Shown: piece after piece, positions 44,917-52,540 of the stretch
Layout of the letters: each line of letters begins with the position of its first letter
Position numbering within the stretch: the first letter of the stretch is position 1
NCBI GenBank assembly: GCA_019694875.1
Contig: JAIBBC010000002.1
Coordinates: 682,001-746,000 of the forward strand
DNA length: 64,000 nt
From: Cyclobacteriaceae bacterium
Lineage (GTDB): Bacteria > Bacteroidota > Bacteroidia > Cytophagales > Cyclobacteriaceae
Reading direction: 5' to 3'
Notes under the pieces: model-generated
The model's database searches: none
Told to the model about the DNA's origin: nothing
Seen by the model: only the letters and a program-made list of their open reading frames with translations
Position numbers and translations under genes: made by a program

Positions 44917-45842
44917 TATTTCACGTCAAACTTTCCTGAACCGATCTTGTAGTCTTCGCAATAGATTTCAAGCGTATACGAACCGGATGCATATTCAGAA
45001 CCCTTCTCGTACAGATAAGTGAGTTTCTGCTTCGTGTTGTCGAACAAGATTTCCTGTGAGGCTGTATAAAACTCTTCCTTGCCGTTATAGATAAAGGTTC
45101 CTGAGCCGCGCGATACATCAAACAATACCTGGTTATTCTGGTCGATGATGCGGATCATGATCTTTTTTCCTTCGATAGGTGCCACATTGTTTTCAGCAAG
45201 ATTGAACTCAACCTTGAGCTTGTCGAGCTGACGGTTTTTGAAAGGCGATTCGCGTTCCTTGCCTTTGTCGTTTACGGCTTTGATAGAAACATTTTCAGCT
45301 TTCAGCTGCGATGCAATGGTTACTTTGGTAGCCAGTTCGTCTTTGGTTTGTGCCAGGCGGTTGATTGAGTCACCGAGCTGATTCTTCTGTGTTTTAAGCG
45401 TAGTATTCTCCGAAAGCAGCTCTTTGTTCACCGACTTCAGTTTATCAAGTTCTTCATCTTTCAGCTTTAATAACTGCTCATAGCCTTCCACGCGATCTTT
45501 TAGTTCTTTGATTACCTGTCCGTTGGCTCTGCGCGAACGCTTTAATTCCGATTCGATTTCAGCTTTAGCCTTTTGAAGTTCCGAAACATCTCCGCCAAGC
45601 TTTTGGATCTCGGTAATTTTCTGGTCAAGCTCAACCTTAATCGCGTTCAATTGCTGAAGGGTTGACGCAAGTTCCTGTTCTGTCGAAGCAATGGTGGTTT
45701 CGGCAGCTTGTTTGTCTTTATGGTCAAGGTACATTTTGATAAACTGTACCATAATCACCACTGATAAAATCGCGATGATAATTACGCTTTTGTTGGTTTT
45801 CTTCGGAGCCGGGGCGGCAGTTGGGGCTGTTGTTTCGCTCAT
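44916..45842 (-). CDS. Membrane-anchored coiled-coil protein of unknown function
   Basis: 308 residues. A Pro/Ala-rich cytoplasmic N terminus (1 to about 16) precedes one transmembrane helix (about 18-36). A long coiled coil (about 45-190) carries many Glu, Lys, Leu heptads, and a C-terminal beta domain (about 205-308) ends with SYTLEIYCEDYKIGSGKFDV. That layout fits a periplasmic rod carrying a small sandwich domain. No catalytic motif and no family I recognise, although such TM-coil-beta proteins are frequent in Cytophagales. A good promoter lies directly upstream, so it is probably transcribed on its own. Confidence 0.85.
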   Translation of the reverse strand: MSETTAPTAAPAPKKTNKSVIIIAILSVVIMVQFIKMYLDHKDKQAAETTIASTEQELASTLQQLNAIKVELDQKITEIQKLGGDVSELQKAKAEIESELKRSRRANGQVIKELKDRVEGYEQLLKLKDEELDKLKSVNKELLSENTTLKTQKNQLGDSINRLAQTKDELATKVTIASQLKAENVSIKAVNDKGKERESPFKNRQLDKLKVEFNLAENNVAPIEGKKIMIRIIDQNNQVLFDVSRGSGTFIYNGKEEFYTASQEILFDNTKQKLTYLYEKGSEYASGSYTLEIYCEDYKIGSGKFDVK

Positions 45843-45860
45843 AGCAGGTTAACTAAAACT

Positions 45861-45891
45861 CAAAATTACAGGTTCCGGCTGCCTAATGCAA
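45861..45891 (-). promoter_or_regulatory. Candidate promoter of the coiled-coil membrane protein gene
   Basis: On the minus strand TTG, 20 bases, then TAATTTTG, a full match to TAnnTTTG, ending 18 bp before the ATG. The -33 box lies inside the 3' end of the methyltransferase gene. Spacing is identical to that before rpsF. Confidence 0.5.
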
Positions 45892-46671
45892 CACGTTAAA
45901 CTGCAACACAACGTGTTGTTTGGTAAGTGATGGATCAAAAAACAAAATTCCGCACCGGTACAGGTCGAGGGTGGTGTGCACCAGGCTGTGCGCGCAGATT
46001 TCTTTCCAGGCTTTATGCATTCCGGGGCTCGCGTGAATATCATCGATCACCATGATGCTTTTGTGATGCACTTTCATCAGCAGTTCATCGAAGTATTTTT
46101 TGGTGGCTTCGTATTGGTGGTTTGCATCGATAAACGCAAAATCTACTTTCGGTATGCGCGACAGGGTGGAGTAAAGAGTGCTGTCAATATTCCCTTTAAT
46201 CATCTCGATATTTTTTACTGAAGAAAATCGAAAAGTATCTTCAGCAATTTCTGCGATCGTAGCAGAGCCTTCGAACGTGTACACGCGTGCATTTTTTGTT
46301 CGCGCGAGGTAAAGCGTATTCAACCCGAATGAAGTGCCGAGTTCAACAATTGTTTTTGCCTGCGCGTATTCTGCCAGGCGATGATACAGCGATGAAAACC
46401 GGATGTTGCTTAAGCTCGTCTCTGCAACGTCACTGATTTTCCGTTTACCCGAAGAAAAATGTTTTGATTTTGCTCCGATGTCGGGCACATCTATCTCGCG
46501 ATGTGTTTTTAATAAGTCAAGCCGAAGCTTTTCAATCTCCAGGTCAGGAGTTGGTTCAATATTGATTGTCTTGGTATATAAATCGTAGAGAAAAGGTGAT
46601 TGCAGTGAATGCTCGTTTACTGAGTCAAGCCAGTAGTTGAGATACGTTTTTACCTGGAAGAAGTCGGGCAC
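45883..46671 (-). CDS. Class I SAM-dependent methyltransferase
   Basis: 262 residues with a Rossmann-type methyltransferase core of the Methyltransf_24 kind. Motif I reads TIVELGTSFGLNTLYLA (about 108-124), the adenine-binding acidic position follows at VYTFEGS, and later motifs include VDFAFIDANHQYEATKKY and IMVIDDIHASPGM. An N-terminal helical region (1-90) may recognise the substrate. Members methylate small hydroxyl compounds or carry surface-polysaccharide functions; substrate here is unknown. An AT-rich inverted repeat separates it from apaG. Confidence 0.9.
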   Translation of the reverse strand: MPDFFQVKTYLNYWLDSVNEHSLQSPFLYDLYTKTINIEPTPDLEIEKLRLDLLKTHREIDVPDIGAKSKHFSSGKRKISDVAETSLSNIRFSSLYHRLAEYAQAKTIVELGTSFGLNTLYLARTKNARVYTFEGSATIAEIAEDTFRFSSVKNIEMIKGNIDSTLYSTLSRIPKVDFAFIDANHQYEATKKYFDELLMKVHHKSIMVIDDIHASPGMHKAWKEICAHSLVHTTLDLYRCGILFFDPSLTKQHVVLQFNVLH

Positions 46672-46678
46672 GGAATGA

Positions 46679-46747
46679 TTTTAGATTTACGATTTTACGA
46701 CTTTAGACTTAGAGTTTTTCTAAAATCTAAAAATTTAAAATCTAAAA
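46679..46747. repeat. AT-rich inverted repeat between apaG and the methyltransferase
   Basis: TTTTAGATTT (46679-46688) can pair with AAATCTAAAA at 46723-46732 or with a second copy at 46738-46747. It fills the 79-bp gap. It resembles, but does not clearly match, the repeats at the convergent junctions nearby. Confidence 0.5.
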
Positions 46748-46750
46748 CGA

Positions 46751-47137
46751 TTAATTGAGTCGGAGCGGGGCGATCATCGTGAATTCAGGAATGATTACCT
46801 GAAGGCGTGTGCCGTCAATAATACGCTCCATGGAATATGTGCCGGTCATTTTACCGATTCCGGATTTCAGGTTGCAACCCGAAACATACTGATGAGATTG
46901 GCCGGGTTCAAGAACAGGTTGCTGACCCACAACTCCCTCGCCTTCCACTTCACGCATTAAAAAACCTGCGTCATGAATATGCCAGTGTCTGCGTTTAAGC
47001 TGAATGGTATATTCGCTCTGATTTTCAATTGTGATACGATATGTAAAGACAAAATGATACTGGCTCGGACTTGAATATGCCGGCTGATATTCCGTCTCTA
47101 CGGTCACTTTTACCCCCTGTGTTATCTCGGTTACCAT
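46751..47137 (-). CDS. apaG: ApaG-family protein
   Basis: 128 residues from the ATG at 47137 (MVTEITQGVKVTV), the normal ApaG length; a TTG 11 codons earlier is less likely. It is a single fibronectin-III-like beta sandwich with the motifs FTYRITIENQS, RHWHI and GVVGQQPVLEPG, plus the typical GTYSM near the end. ApaG proteins have been linked to cobalt/magnesium resistance in enterobacteria, but the molecular role is not settled. It is divergent from ung. Confidence 0.94.
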   Translation of the reverse strand: MVTEITQGVKVTVETEYQPAYSSPSQYHFVFTYRITIENQSEYTIQLKRRHWHIHDAGFLMREVEGEGVVGQQPVLEPGQSHQYVSGCNLKSGIGKMTGTYSMERIIDGTRLQVIIPEFTMIAPLRLN

Positions 47138-47213
47138 CTGGCCAAAAATATTAAATTTTTGGAATTTCAAACTTTAATTTAAAAGTCCTTTCTTACCTCG
47201 AAAAACAGCCTAA

Positions 47214-47876
47214 ATGGACGTAAAAATCGCGATTTCGTGGAAATCGCAGCTCGCGGAAGAATTTCAAAAGCCTTATTTTGAACAACTTACCGCGTTTGTG
47301 AAATCGGAGTACCAGACCCACACGGTTTACCCTCCCGGAAAGGAGATTTTCCGGGCCTTTGACGAGTGTGATTTTGCAAACGTTAAAGTGGTTATTCTGG
47401 GACAGGATCCGTACCATGGCCCCGGCCAGGCGAACGGATTGTGCTTCTCGGTTCATGAGGGCGTACGGGTGCCACCCTCGCTGGTGAACATCTTCAAAGA
47501 GATTAATGCCGACATCGGCAAACCGATTCCGGCATCGGGCGAGCTTGAGCGCTGGGCCGAGCAGGGGGTTTTACTTTTGAACGCCACGTTAACTGTTCGG
47601 GCCGCATCACCCGGGTCGCATCAGAATAAAGGTTGGGAGACTTTTACGGACGCAGTAATCAAAAAGATATCAGACGAAAAACAGAACGTTGTATTTCTGC
47701 TATGGGGCGCTTATGCACAAAAGAAAGGCGAGATCATTGACCGCAACAACCATCTCGTACTGATGTCAGCCCACCCTTCACCTTTCTCGGCAGATCGTGG
47801 TTTCTTCGGATGCAAACATTTCAGCAAGGCAAATACCTATTTGAAAAGCAACGGGTTAAAGGAGATCGAATGGTAA
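47214..47876 (+). CDS. ung: Uracil-DNA glycosylase, family 1
   Basis: Removes uracil from DNA in base excision repair. The 220 residues carry the catalytic GQDPYHG motif with Asp65, the uracil-binding segment LLNATLTVR, and the DNA-intercalation loop HPSPFSADRGFFG with the conserved His and Ser near residue 190. All hallmarks are intact and length is normal. It stands alone on the plus strand and ends at a hairpin shared with another junction. Confidence 0.98.
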   Translation: MDVKIAISWKSQLAEEFQKPYFEQLTAFVKSEYQTHTVYPPGKEIFRAFDECDFANVKVVILGQDPYHGPGQANGLCFSVHEGVRVPPSLVNIFKEINADIGKPIPASGELERWAEQGVLLLNATLTVRAASPGSHQNKGWETFTDAVIKKISDEKQNVVFLLWGAYAQKKGEIIDRNNHLVLMSAHPSPFSADRGFFGCKHFSKANTYLKSNGLKEIEW

Positions 47877-47886
47877 AAAAGTTAAA

Positions 47887-47930
47887 CGTTATCATTAATA
47901 GTTTTACAATTTACTATTAGCTGATAACGA
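47887..47930. repeat. Intergenic inverted repeat at a convergent junction (copy 2)
   Basis: CGTTATCA-T-TAATAGT (47887-47902) pairs with ACTATTA-GC-TGATAACG (47913-47929): a 15-bp stem with a small bulge and a 10-base loop. It separates the ung and lepB ends, and 18 of 20 bases match 44871-44890 in reverse orientation. Confidence 0.6.
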
Positions 47931-47937
47931 TTACTAA

Positions 47938-49377
47938 TTAACGGATGAGATTGAAGAATCTGTTCCAGCGAATACCTCCGCGATCACGATCAATCGACAG
48001 CCAGATAAAGAATCCTTTTCCAACGATGTGATCTTCCGGCACAAAACCCCAGTAGCGTGAGTCGTGGGAGTTATGGCGGTTATCGCCCATCATGAAATAG
48101 TAATTCTGTTTGAAGGTATAACTTGTTACTTCTTTACCATCAATGGACAGTTTGCCATCCTTGATCACTGCGTCCTGATTGTGATCGTAGTCGGTAATGG
48201 TGCTTCCGTAAAGTGCAAGCGTTGAATCATTCAGTTGGATGGTCCAGCCTTCTTTTGGGATGGTTAATTTTCCGAAGTTGTCACCGGTCCACTTAAACAG
48301 CGGTGAGTGCGGGAATGTTTCGCTTTCTTGTTTGATCAGTTCAACACTGACGATGTAAGGCAATTTCCGCATTTCTGACACCACAGCATCCGTGAGAAAC
48401 ATTTGATACACTGCGTGATTAGCTTTTGTCTTGCTTAACAACTGAACGTCATCTCCGGCAAGATCAAATTTGTCAAGGTTACGTTCATTGATTTCGTCTT
48501 TGGCCGTTACCAGGTAGCTGTATTGCATGCCGGGGTGGTTTTCAACGGCTTCGCCATTTGCGTAAACCTGACGGTCTTTAATTTCCAGAACATCTCCCGG
48601 TAAACCGACACAACGCTTGATATAATTTGTTTTAAGATCGGTAGGATATTTTTTCCACTGACTCTTCGGCAAGCCCCAGTTATTCTCCATCATGCCGGGT
48701 ACGTTGAAAACTACCACGTCTCCGCGCTTCACTTCGCTGATGCCGGGCAAGCGATACTGCGGAAGCTGAATCCACTCAACATACGATGGGATTTCTGTAA
48801 ACCAGATTTTTTGATGGGTTAACGGAATTTGAATAGGTGTTTTTGGAGTTCTTGTGCCGTAGTGAAATTTGCTAACAAAAAGAAAGTCACCTACCAGCAA
48901 CGAGTTCTCCATAGAGGGAGTAGGGATCGTGTATGCCTCCATGATCAGCCAGCGAATCAGTGTAGCTGCAACAACGGCAAAGATGATTGCATCGGCCCAC
49001 TCCTGTGCGACCGTTCGTTTTAATGCAGGCAGCGAATCAAGTTGGCCGAGGTATTTTACTTTTTTGTTAAATCCAAGATAAGGTAGATAGATGGGAGCGA
49101 AGAATATTACGAGGATTTGGCTCCATACCGAGGGCTTCCCGAAGCAACGCAATATGTTAAAGAGAAGTATATAGTACGCGAAAGCATTAATTACCGGTAT
49201 AAATAGGTAAATAATCCACCAATTGGGCTTACCTACAATTTCCGTGATAATTAAATATTCAGCATAGATTGGTATCAGGGATTTCCAGCCACTGATGCCA
49301 GCTTTTTCAAAGAGTTTCCAATATCCGATAACAACCCCGATCCGGAGCAGGAGGAAAGTAATAAGGATTGAGTTCAC
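47938..49377 (-). CDS. lepB: Signal peptidase I with extended membrane N terminus
   Basis: Cuts signal peptides from secreted proteins at the outer face of the inner membrane. The 479 residues start with several hydrophobic segments (about 1-95, DUF5684-like) and another anchor (about 128-147), then the catalytic domain. The nucleophile Ser lies in TIPTPSMENSLLVGDFLFV (about 156), the general base Lys in KRCVGLPGDVLEIK (about 251), and box E in MMGDNRHNSHDSRYWG (about 434-449). The long insertion between the Lys box and box E is common in Bacteroidota. It is the last gene of the pyrG to lepB run, with dapB ending 41 bp upstream. Confidence 0.95.
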   Translation of the reverse strand: MNSILITFLLLRIGVVIGYWKLFEKAGISGWKSLIPIYAEYLIITEIVGKPNWWIIYLFIPVINAFAYYILLFNILRCFGKPSVWSQILVIFFAPIYLPYLGFNKKVKYLGQLDSLPALKRTVAQEWADAIIFAVVAATLIRWLIMEAYTIPTPSMENSLLVGDFLFVSKFHYGTRTPKTPIQIPLTHQKIWFTEIPSYVEWIQLPQYRLPGISEVKRGDVVVFNVPGMMENNWGLPKSQWKKYPTDLKTNYIKRCVGLPGDVLEIKDRQVYANGEAVENHPGMQYSYLVTAKDEINERNLDKFDLAGDDVQLLSKTKANHAVYQMFLTDAVVSEMRKLPYIVSVELIKQESETFPHSPLFKWTGDNFGKLTIPKEGWTIQLNDSTLALYGSTITDYDHNQDAVIKDGKLSIDGKEVTSYTFKQNYYFMMGDNRHNSHDSRYWGFVPEDHIVGKGFFIWLSIDRDRGGIRWNRFFNLIR

Positions 49378-49417
49378 GTTGTAATTAATTTAAAAGCCTG
49401 CAAATAAAGTGATTAAA

Positions 49418-50122
49418 TCAGAATTTCAGGAAATCGTCCATCCCTAAAACGCCTTTTTTGCCGGGCAGCCATTCGGCCACCATTACCGCCCCCCGCGCAA
49501 AACCCTCGCGCGAATGCGCTATATGTCGGATTTCCAGGTCGTCAATTACAGAGGCGTATTTCACAATATGGGTACCGGGAACCGCATCGATCCGGAACGA
49601 ATTGATGGTTATTTCATCTGCATTGTCTGACGGCTGTTTGGTCCAGGTTTTACCAATTCCCCCGGTAATCAAGCCTTCTGCCAGCGTAATAGCCGTGCCG
49701 CTGGGAGCGTCTTTTTTTTCGGTGTGATGTGTTTCATCGATACTCACCCGGTATTGATCGAATGATTTCATCATGACCGCCAGTTGCCGGTTGAGCTTGA
49801 AAAAGATGTTTACGCCCACGCTGTAGTTAGAAGCGTAAAAAAACGTGCCGTTGTATTTTTTGGTCAGGGCATCAACCTCCGCTTTGCGTTCCAGCCAACC
49901 GGTTGTGCCACACGCTACCGGGATGTTATTTTCAAGACAGGCTTTGATGTTGTTAAACGCTGCTTCGGGTTGTGAGAATTCGATTGCTACATCTGCTTTG
50001 GAGGAGGCGATCTGTGCGAGGTTTTCCGAATCGATTCGTCCTGCAATTTCGTGGCCGCGATCCAATGCAATTTGTTCTATGGCCTTACCCATTTTGCCAT
50101 AGCCAAGCAATAGTATTCTCAT
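49418..50122 (-). CDS. dapB: 4-hydroxy-tetrahydrodipicolinate reductase
   Basis: NAD(P)H-dependent step of lysine/diaminopimelate synthesis, cytoplasmic. The 234 residues contain the Rossmann start ILLLGYGKMGKAIE, the cofactor region VACGTTGW, and the active-site segment DETHHTEKKDAPSGTAITLAE, with the catalytic His and Lys. Slightly shorter than proteobacterial DapB (about 270), as usual in this phylum. Located between the DUF5683 gene and lepB, it starts 3 bp after the former. Confidence 0.97.
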   Translation of the reverse strand: MRILLLGYGKMGKAIEQIALDRGHEIAGRIDSENLAQIASSKADVAIEFSQPEAAFNNIKACLENNIPVACGTTGWLERKAEVDALTKKYNGTFFYASNYSVGVNIFFKLNRQLAVMMKSFDQYRVSIDETHHTEKKDAPSGTAITLAEGLITGGIGKTWTKQPSDNADEITINSFRIDAVPGTHIVKYASVIDDLEIRHIAHSREGFARGAVMVAEWLPGKKGVLGMDDFLKF

Positions 50123-50125
50123 GGT

Positions 50126-50713
50126 TTAGAATTTAACGATCAAAGATATGCCGGTTGTTCGGCCGGTAAGCATATCGCTGTTCATAGTAGGCTGAATTTT
50201 TACGTGCAGGTTGGGATTCAGGTCGAATTCCTTCAGGTGCGCATCCACGTGCGCATCAATCATCTGCAGCAAATACATTCCAGCCGAAAGGATGATAAAG
50301 AAATCACGTTGTCGCCTGTACCGGTCAACAACCGTCCTCAACGATTGCTCATTGAACGTAATGTTTCGAACTTTGATGGTTGACTCGCCCGATTCAAGTA
50401 AGTCGAAGAGCGCTCCTTTAAATTCCTTGTAACCACTCTGGTAAAAGTTTACACCATAACCGAAACCAACAAAGCCTCCGTAAACGAGTGGAAGTTTCCA
50501 ATATTTTTTGTTGTATATCTGGCCGAGGCCGGGAAGAATGGCAGCAAACAGAATCGCCTTACGCGGATCATACCGGCTGGCGTATGATGCGATGGTAGCA
50601 GTATCGGACTTTAAGAATACGGTGTCTGAATCAAGCTTGCTGCGCAGACTGTCCTGCCCGTAGGCGGTCATTGAAAATCCGGTAATCAGGCAAGCCAGTA
50701 AAATCTTCTTCAT
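50126..50713 (-). CDS. DUF5683-domain exported protein
   Basis: 195 residues: signal peptide (about 1-19, TAYGQ), then DPRKAILFAAILPGLGQIYNK and KYWKLPLVYGGFVGFGYGVN, the recognised core of DUF5683, with two or three hydrophobic segments and a final LIVKF. The family is restricted to Bacteroidota and often sits between parB and dapB, as here. Its role is unknown; location suggests an envelope protein. Gaps are 26 bp from parB and 3 bp to dapB. Confidence 0.92.
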   Translation of the reverse strand: MKKILLACLITGFSMTAYGQDSLRSKLDSDTVFLKSDTATIASYASRYDPRKAILFAAILPGLGQIYNKKYWKLPLVYGGFVGFGYGVNFYQSGYKEFKGALFDLLESGESTIKVRNITFNEQSLRTVVDRYRRQRDFFIILSAGMYLLQMIDAHVDAHLKEFDLNPNLHVKIQPTMNSDMLTGRTTGISLIVKF

Positions 50714-50739
50714 TCAGCGATGGTCTTAAGCGCGTAACC

Positions 50740-51657
50740 CTACTGTATCTTTAGGATGTCCAAGATACGATTAAGGTCTTCGACTGACAAAAACGGGATT
50801 TTGATTTCGCCTTTTTTGCCATCGCTCTTAATAACAATGCGAGTGCCAAAATGTGAAGAAAGCTTCGATTGCAGCTGATTTATTTCGCGGTTCGCTGGTG
50901 CTGCGGTGGCCGAAGTGCCTTTATCGGTTTTCTTGGCTGAGGCAAGTTCGCGAACGAGCTCTTCAACTTTTCTTACCGAGAGATCCTCTTCGAGCGTTTT
51001 TTTGAAGATATAAAGCTGCTGGTCAGGGTTTTCTACGTTAATGATTGCGCGCGCATGACCCATTGAAATGCGGTTGTCGCGTACCGCGATCTGAATGTCG
51101 GGCGGCAGTTTGAGCAGACGCAAATAGTTCGTAACGGTAGCACGATTCTTCCCTACGCGATCGCCCAGCGCTTCCTGGTTAAGATTGCACTCAGTTATCA
51201 ATCGCTGGTATGACAAGGCAACTTCTATCGCATTCAGGTTCTCACGCTGAATGTTTTCGATCAGGGCCATCTCCAGCATCTGCTGGTCGTCAGCAGAGCG
51301 GATATAGGCCGGAACGCTTTTCAGGCCTGCAAGCTTGGATGCCTGAAATCGTCTTTCACCGGAGATCAACTGGTATTGATCCTGGGCGAGTCTTCTTACC
51401 GTAATGGGCTGAATGATGCCGTGAACTTTGATTGAATCAGCAAGTTCCTGTAATGCCTGCTGATCGAAATGGGTACGCGGCTGAAACGGGTTAACTTCAA
51501 TCTGACTCAACGGAATTTCAAGTGTGCTTCCGGAAGTTGCTTGTGCCTGCGTTAAAACCGGTTTGGCAACGGGCGGATCAATCTCCAGCCGGTCTTCGGT
51601 GTTACTGTCGCTCAGCAACGCATTCAATCCTCTGCCCAGTGCTTTCTTCTTGCTCAT
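50740..51657 (-). CDS. parB: Chromosome-partitioning protein ParB
   Basis: Binds parS sites and spreads as a CTP-dependent clamp to organise and segregate the chromosome. The 305 residues include EVNPFQPRTHFD, the CTP-binding GERRFQASKLAG (about 98-109), and a helix-turn-helix region EALGDRVGKNRATVTNYLRLLKLP. A basic C-terminal dimerisation region follows (about 255-305). Its ATG overlaps the parA stop (ATGA). No parS match of consensus quality was found in the window. Confidence 0.97.
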   Translation of the reverse strand: MSKKKALGRGLNALLSDSNTEDRLEIDPPVAKPVLTQAQATSGSTLEIPLSQIEVNPFQPRTHFDQQALQELADSIKVHGIIQPITVRRLAQDQYQLISGERRFQASKLAGLKSVPAYIRSADDQQMLEMALIENIQRENLNAIEVALSYQRLITECNLNQEALGDRVGKNRATVTNYLRLLKLPPDIQIAVRDNRISMGHARAIINVENPDQQLYIFKKTLEEDLSVRKVEELVRELASAKKTDKGTSATAAPANREINQLQSKLSSHFGTRIVIKSDGKKGEIKIPFLSVEDLNRILDILKIQ

Positions 51658-52430
51658 TTTGCTACAGTGTTTTTATCCAGAACTTCGTGCGCCATGTTCA
51701 GGTAGCTGATGGCTCCCTTGCTTTCAGCATCGTGAACAATAACCGGCAAGCCAAAGCTTGGCGACTCGCTAAGCTTGACGTTTCGCGGGATGATAGTTTT
51801 GAATGTCATCTTCTGGAAGTGTGTACGCACTTCTTCCACCACCTGGTTGCCCAAACTGGTGCGTGAATCGTAAAGTGTCAACAATATGCCTTCGATCTCA
51901 AGATTCGGATTCAAACGGGTTTGAATAATCTTGATCGTATTCAGCAACTTGCCCAAACCTTCCAGCGCGAAGTATTCGCACTGAACGGGGATTATAACTG
52001 AATCGGCCGCAGTGAGTGCGTTGATGGTAATCAGACCGAGAGACGGTGAACAGTCGATGATGATAAAATCATAGTCGTCTTTAACCTTGCCCAAGGCGTC
52101 ACGCATTTTTTCTTCCCTGCGTTCAATGCTTACCATTTCCACTTCAGCGCCTACAAGGTCGATGTGGGAGGGAAGTATGTCAAGATACTTGAGTTGTTCA
52201 TTTGTAACGATCGCTTCACGTACAGGCGTTCCGTCAACCATACATTCGTAGATGCTGGTTTCAACTTCCTTCGGATTGATTCCAAGTCCGGAGGTTGAGT
52301 TGGCTTGCGGGTCTGCATCGACCAGTAAAGTCTTGCATTCCAGCACAGCCAGGCTCGCAGCCAGGTTGATTGCTGTTGTGGTTTTTCCGACACCGCCTTT
52401 TTGATTGGCAATCGCTATGATCTTTCCCAT
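51654..52430 (-). CDS. parA: Chromosome-partitioning ATPase ParA (Soj-like)
   Basis: 258 residues from the ATG at 52430 (MGKIIAIANQKGGVGKTTT); a longer frame running through the upstream terminator is not supported. Deviant Walker A KGGVGKTTTAINLA (about 11-24), Walker A' region LLVDADPQANSTSGLG, and Walker B DFIIIDCSPSLG. ParA ATPase positions ParB-parS complexes on the nucleoid. It overlaps parB by 4 bp. A terminator hairpin and a possible -7 box precede it, so it may start a new transcript within the pyrG-lepB run. Confidence 0.97.
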   Translation of the reverse strand: MGKIIAIANQKGGVGKTTTAINLAASLAVLECKTLLVDADPQANSTSGLGINPKEVETSIYECMVDGTPVREAIVTNEQLKYLDILPSHIDLVGAEVEMVSIERREEKMRDALGKVKDDYDFIIIDCSPSLGLITINALTAADSVIIPVQCEYFALEGLGKLLNTIKIIQTRLNPNLEIEGILLTLYDSRTSLGNQVVEEVRTHFQKMTFKTIIPRNVKLSESPSFGLPVIVHDAESKGAISYLNMAHEVLDKNTVAK

Positions 52431-52443
52431 ATAAAAAATAAAA

Positions 52444-52463
52444 GCCCCGATTTTTATCGGGGC
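52444..52463 (-). terminator. Rho-independent terminator between yidC and parA
   Basis: On the minus strand GCCCCGAT-AAAA-ATCGGGGC, an 8-bp stem, is followed by TTTTATTTTTTAT. It lies 78 bp after the yidC stop and ends only 14 bp before the parA ATG, so it may also act as an attenuator for parA. Confidence 0.75.
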
Positions 52464-52465
52464 CT

Positions 52466-52473
52466 CAAATATA
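52466..52473 (-). promoter_or_regulatory. Possible -7 box for parA
   Basis: The minus strand reads TATATTTG, a full TAnnTTTG match, immediately before the terminator hairpin. No TTG at -33. If used, transcription would start inside the hairpin, letting parA escape the terminator. Confidence 0.3.
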
Positions 52474-52540
52474 AGCGAACTAATCAGGGGCGTGGAACAT
52501 TGTGAAACGTATTTGTCCACAATCAATTCACATGCAAATG

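Noticed and set aside
52492-52508. GTGGAAC and GTGAAAC close together in front of parA, resembling parS halves.
   Set aside because: They are direct, not inverted, so they do not make the parS palindrome.
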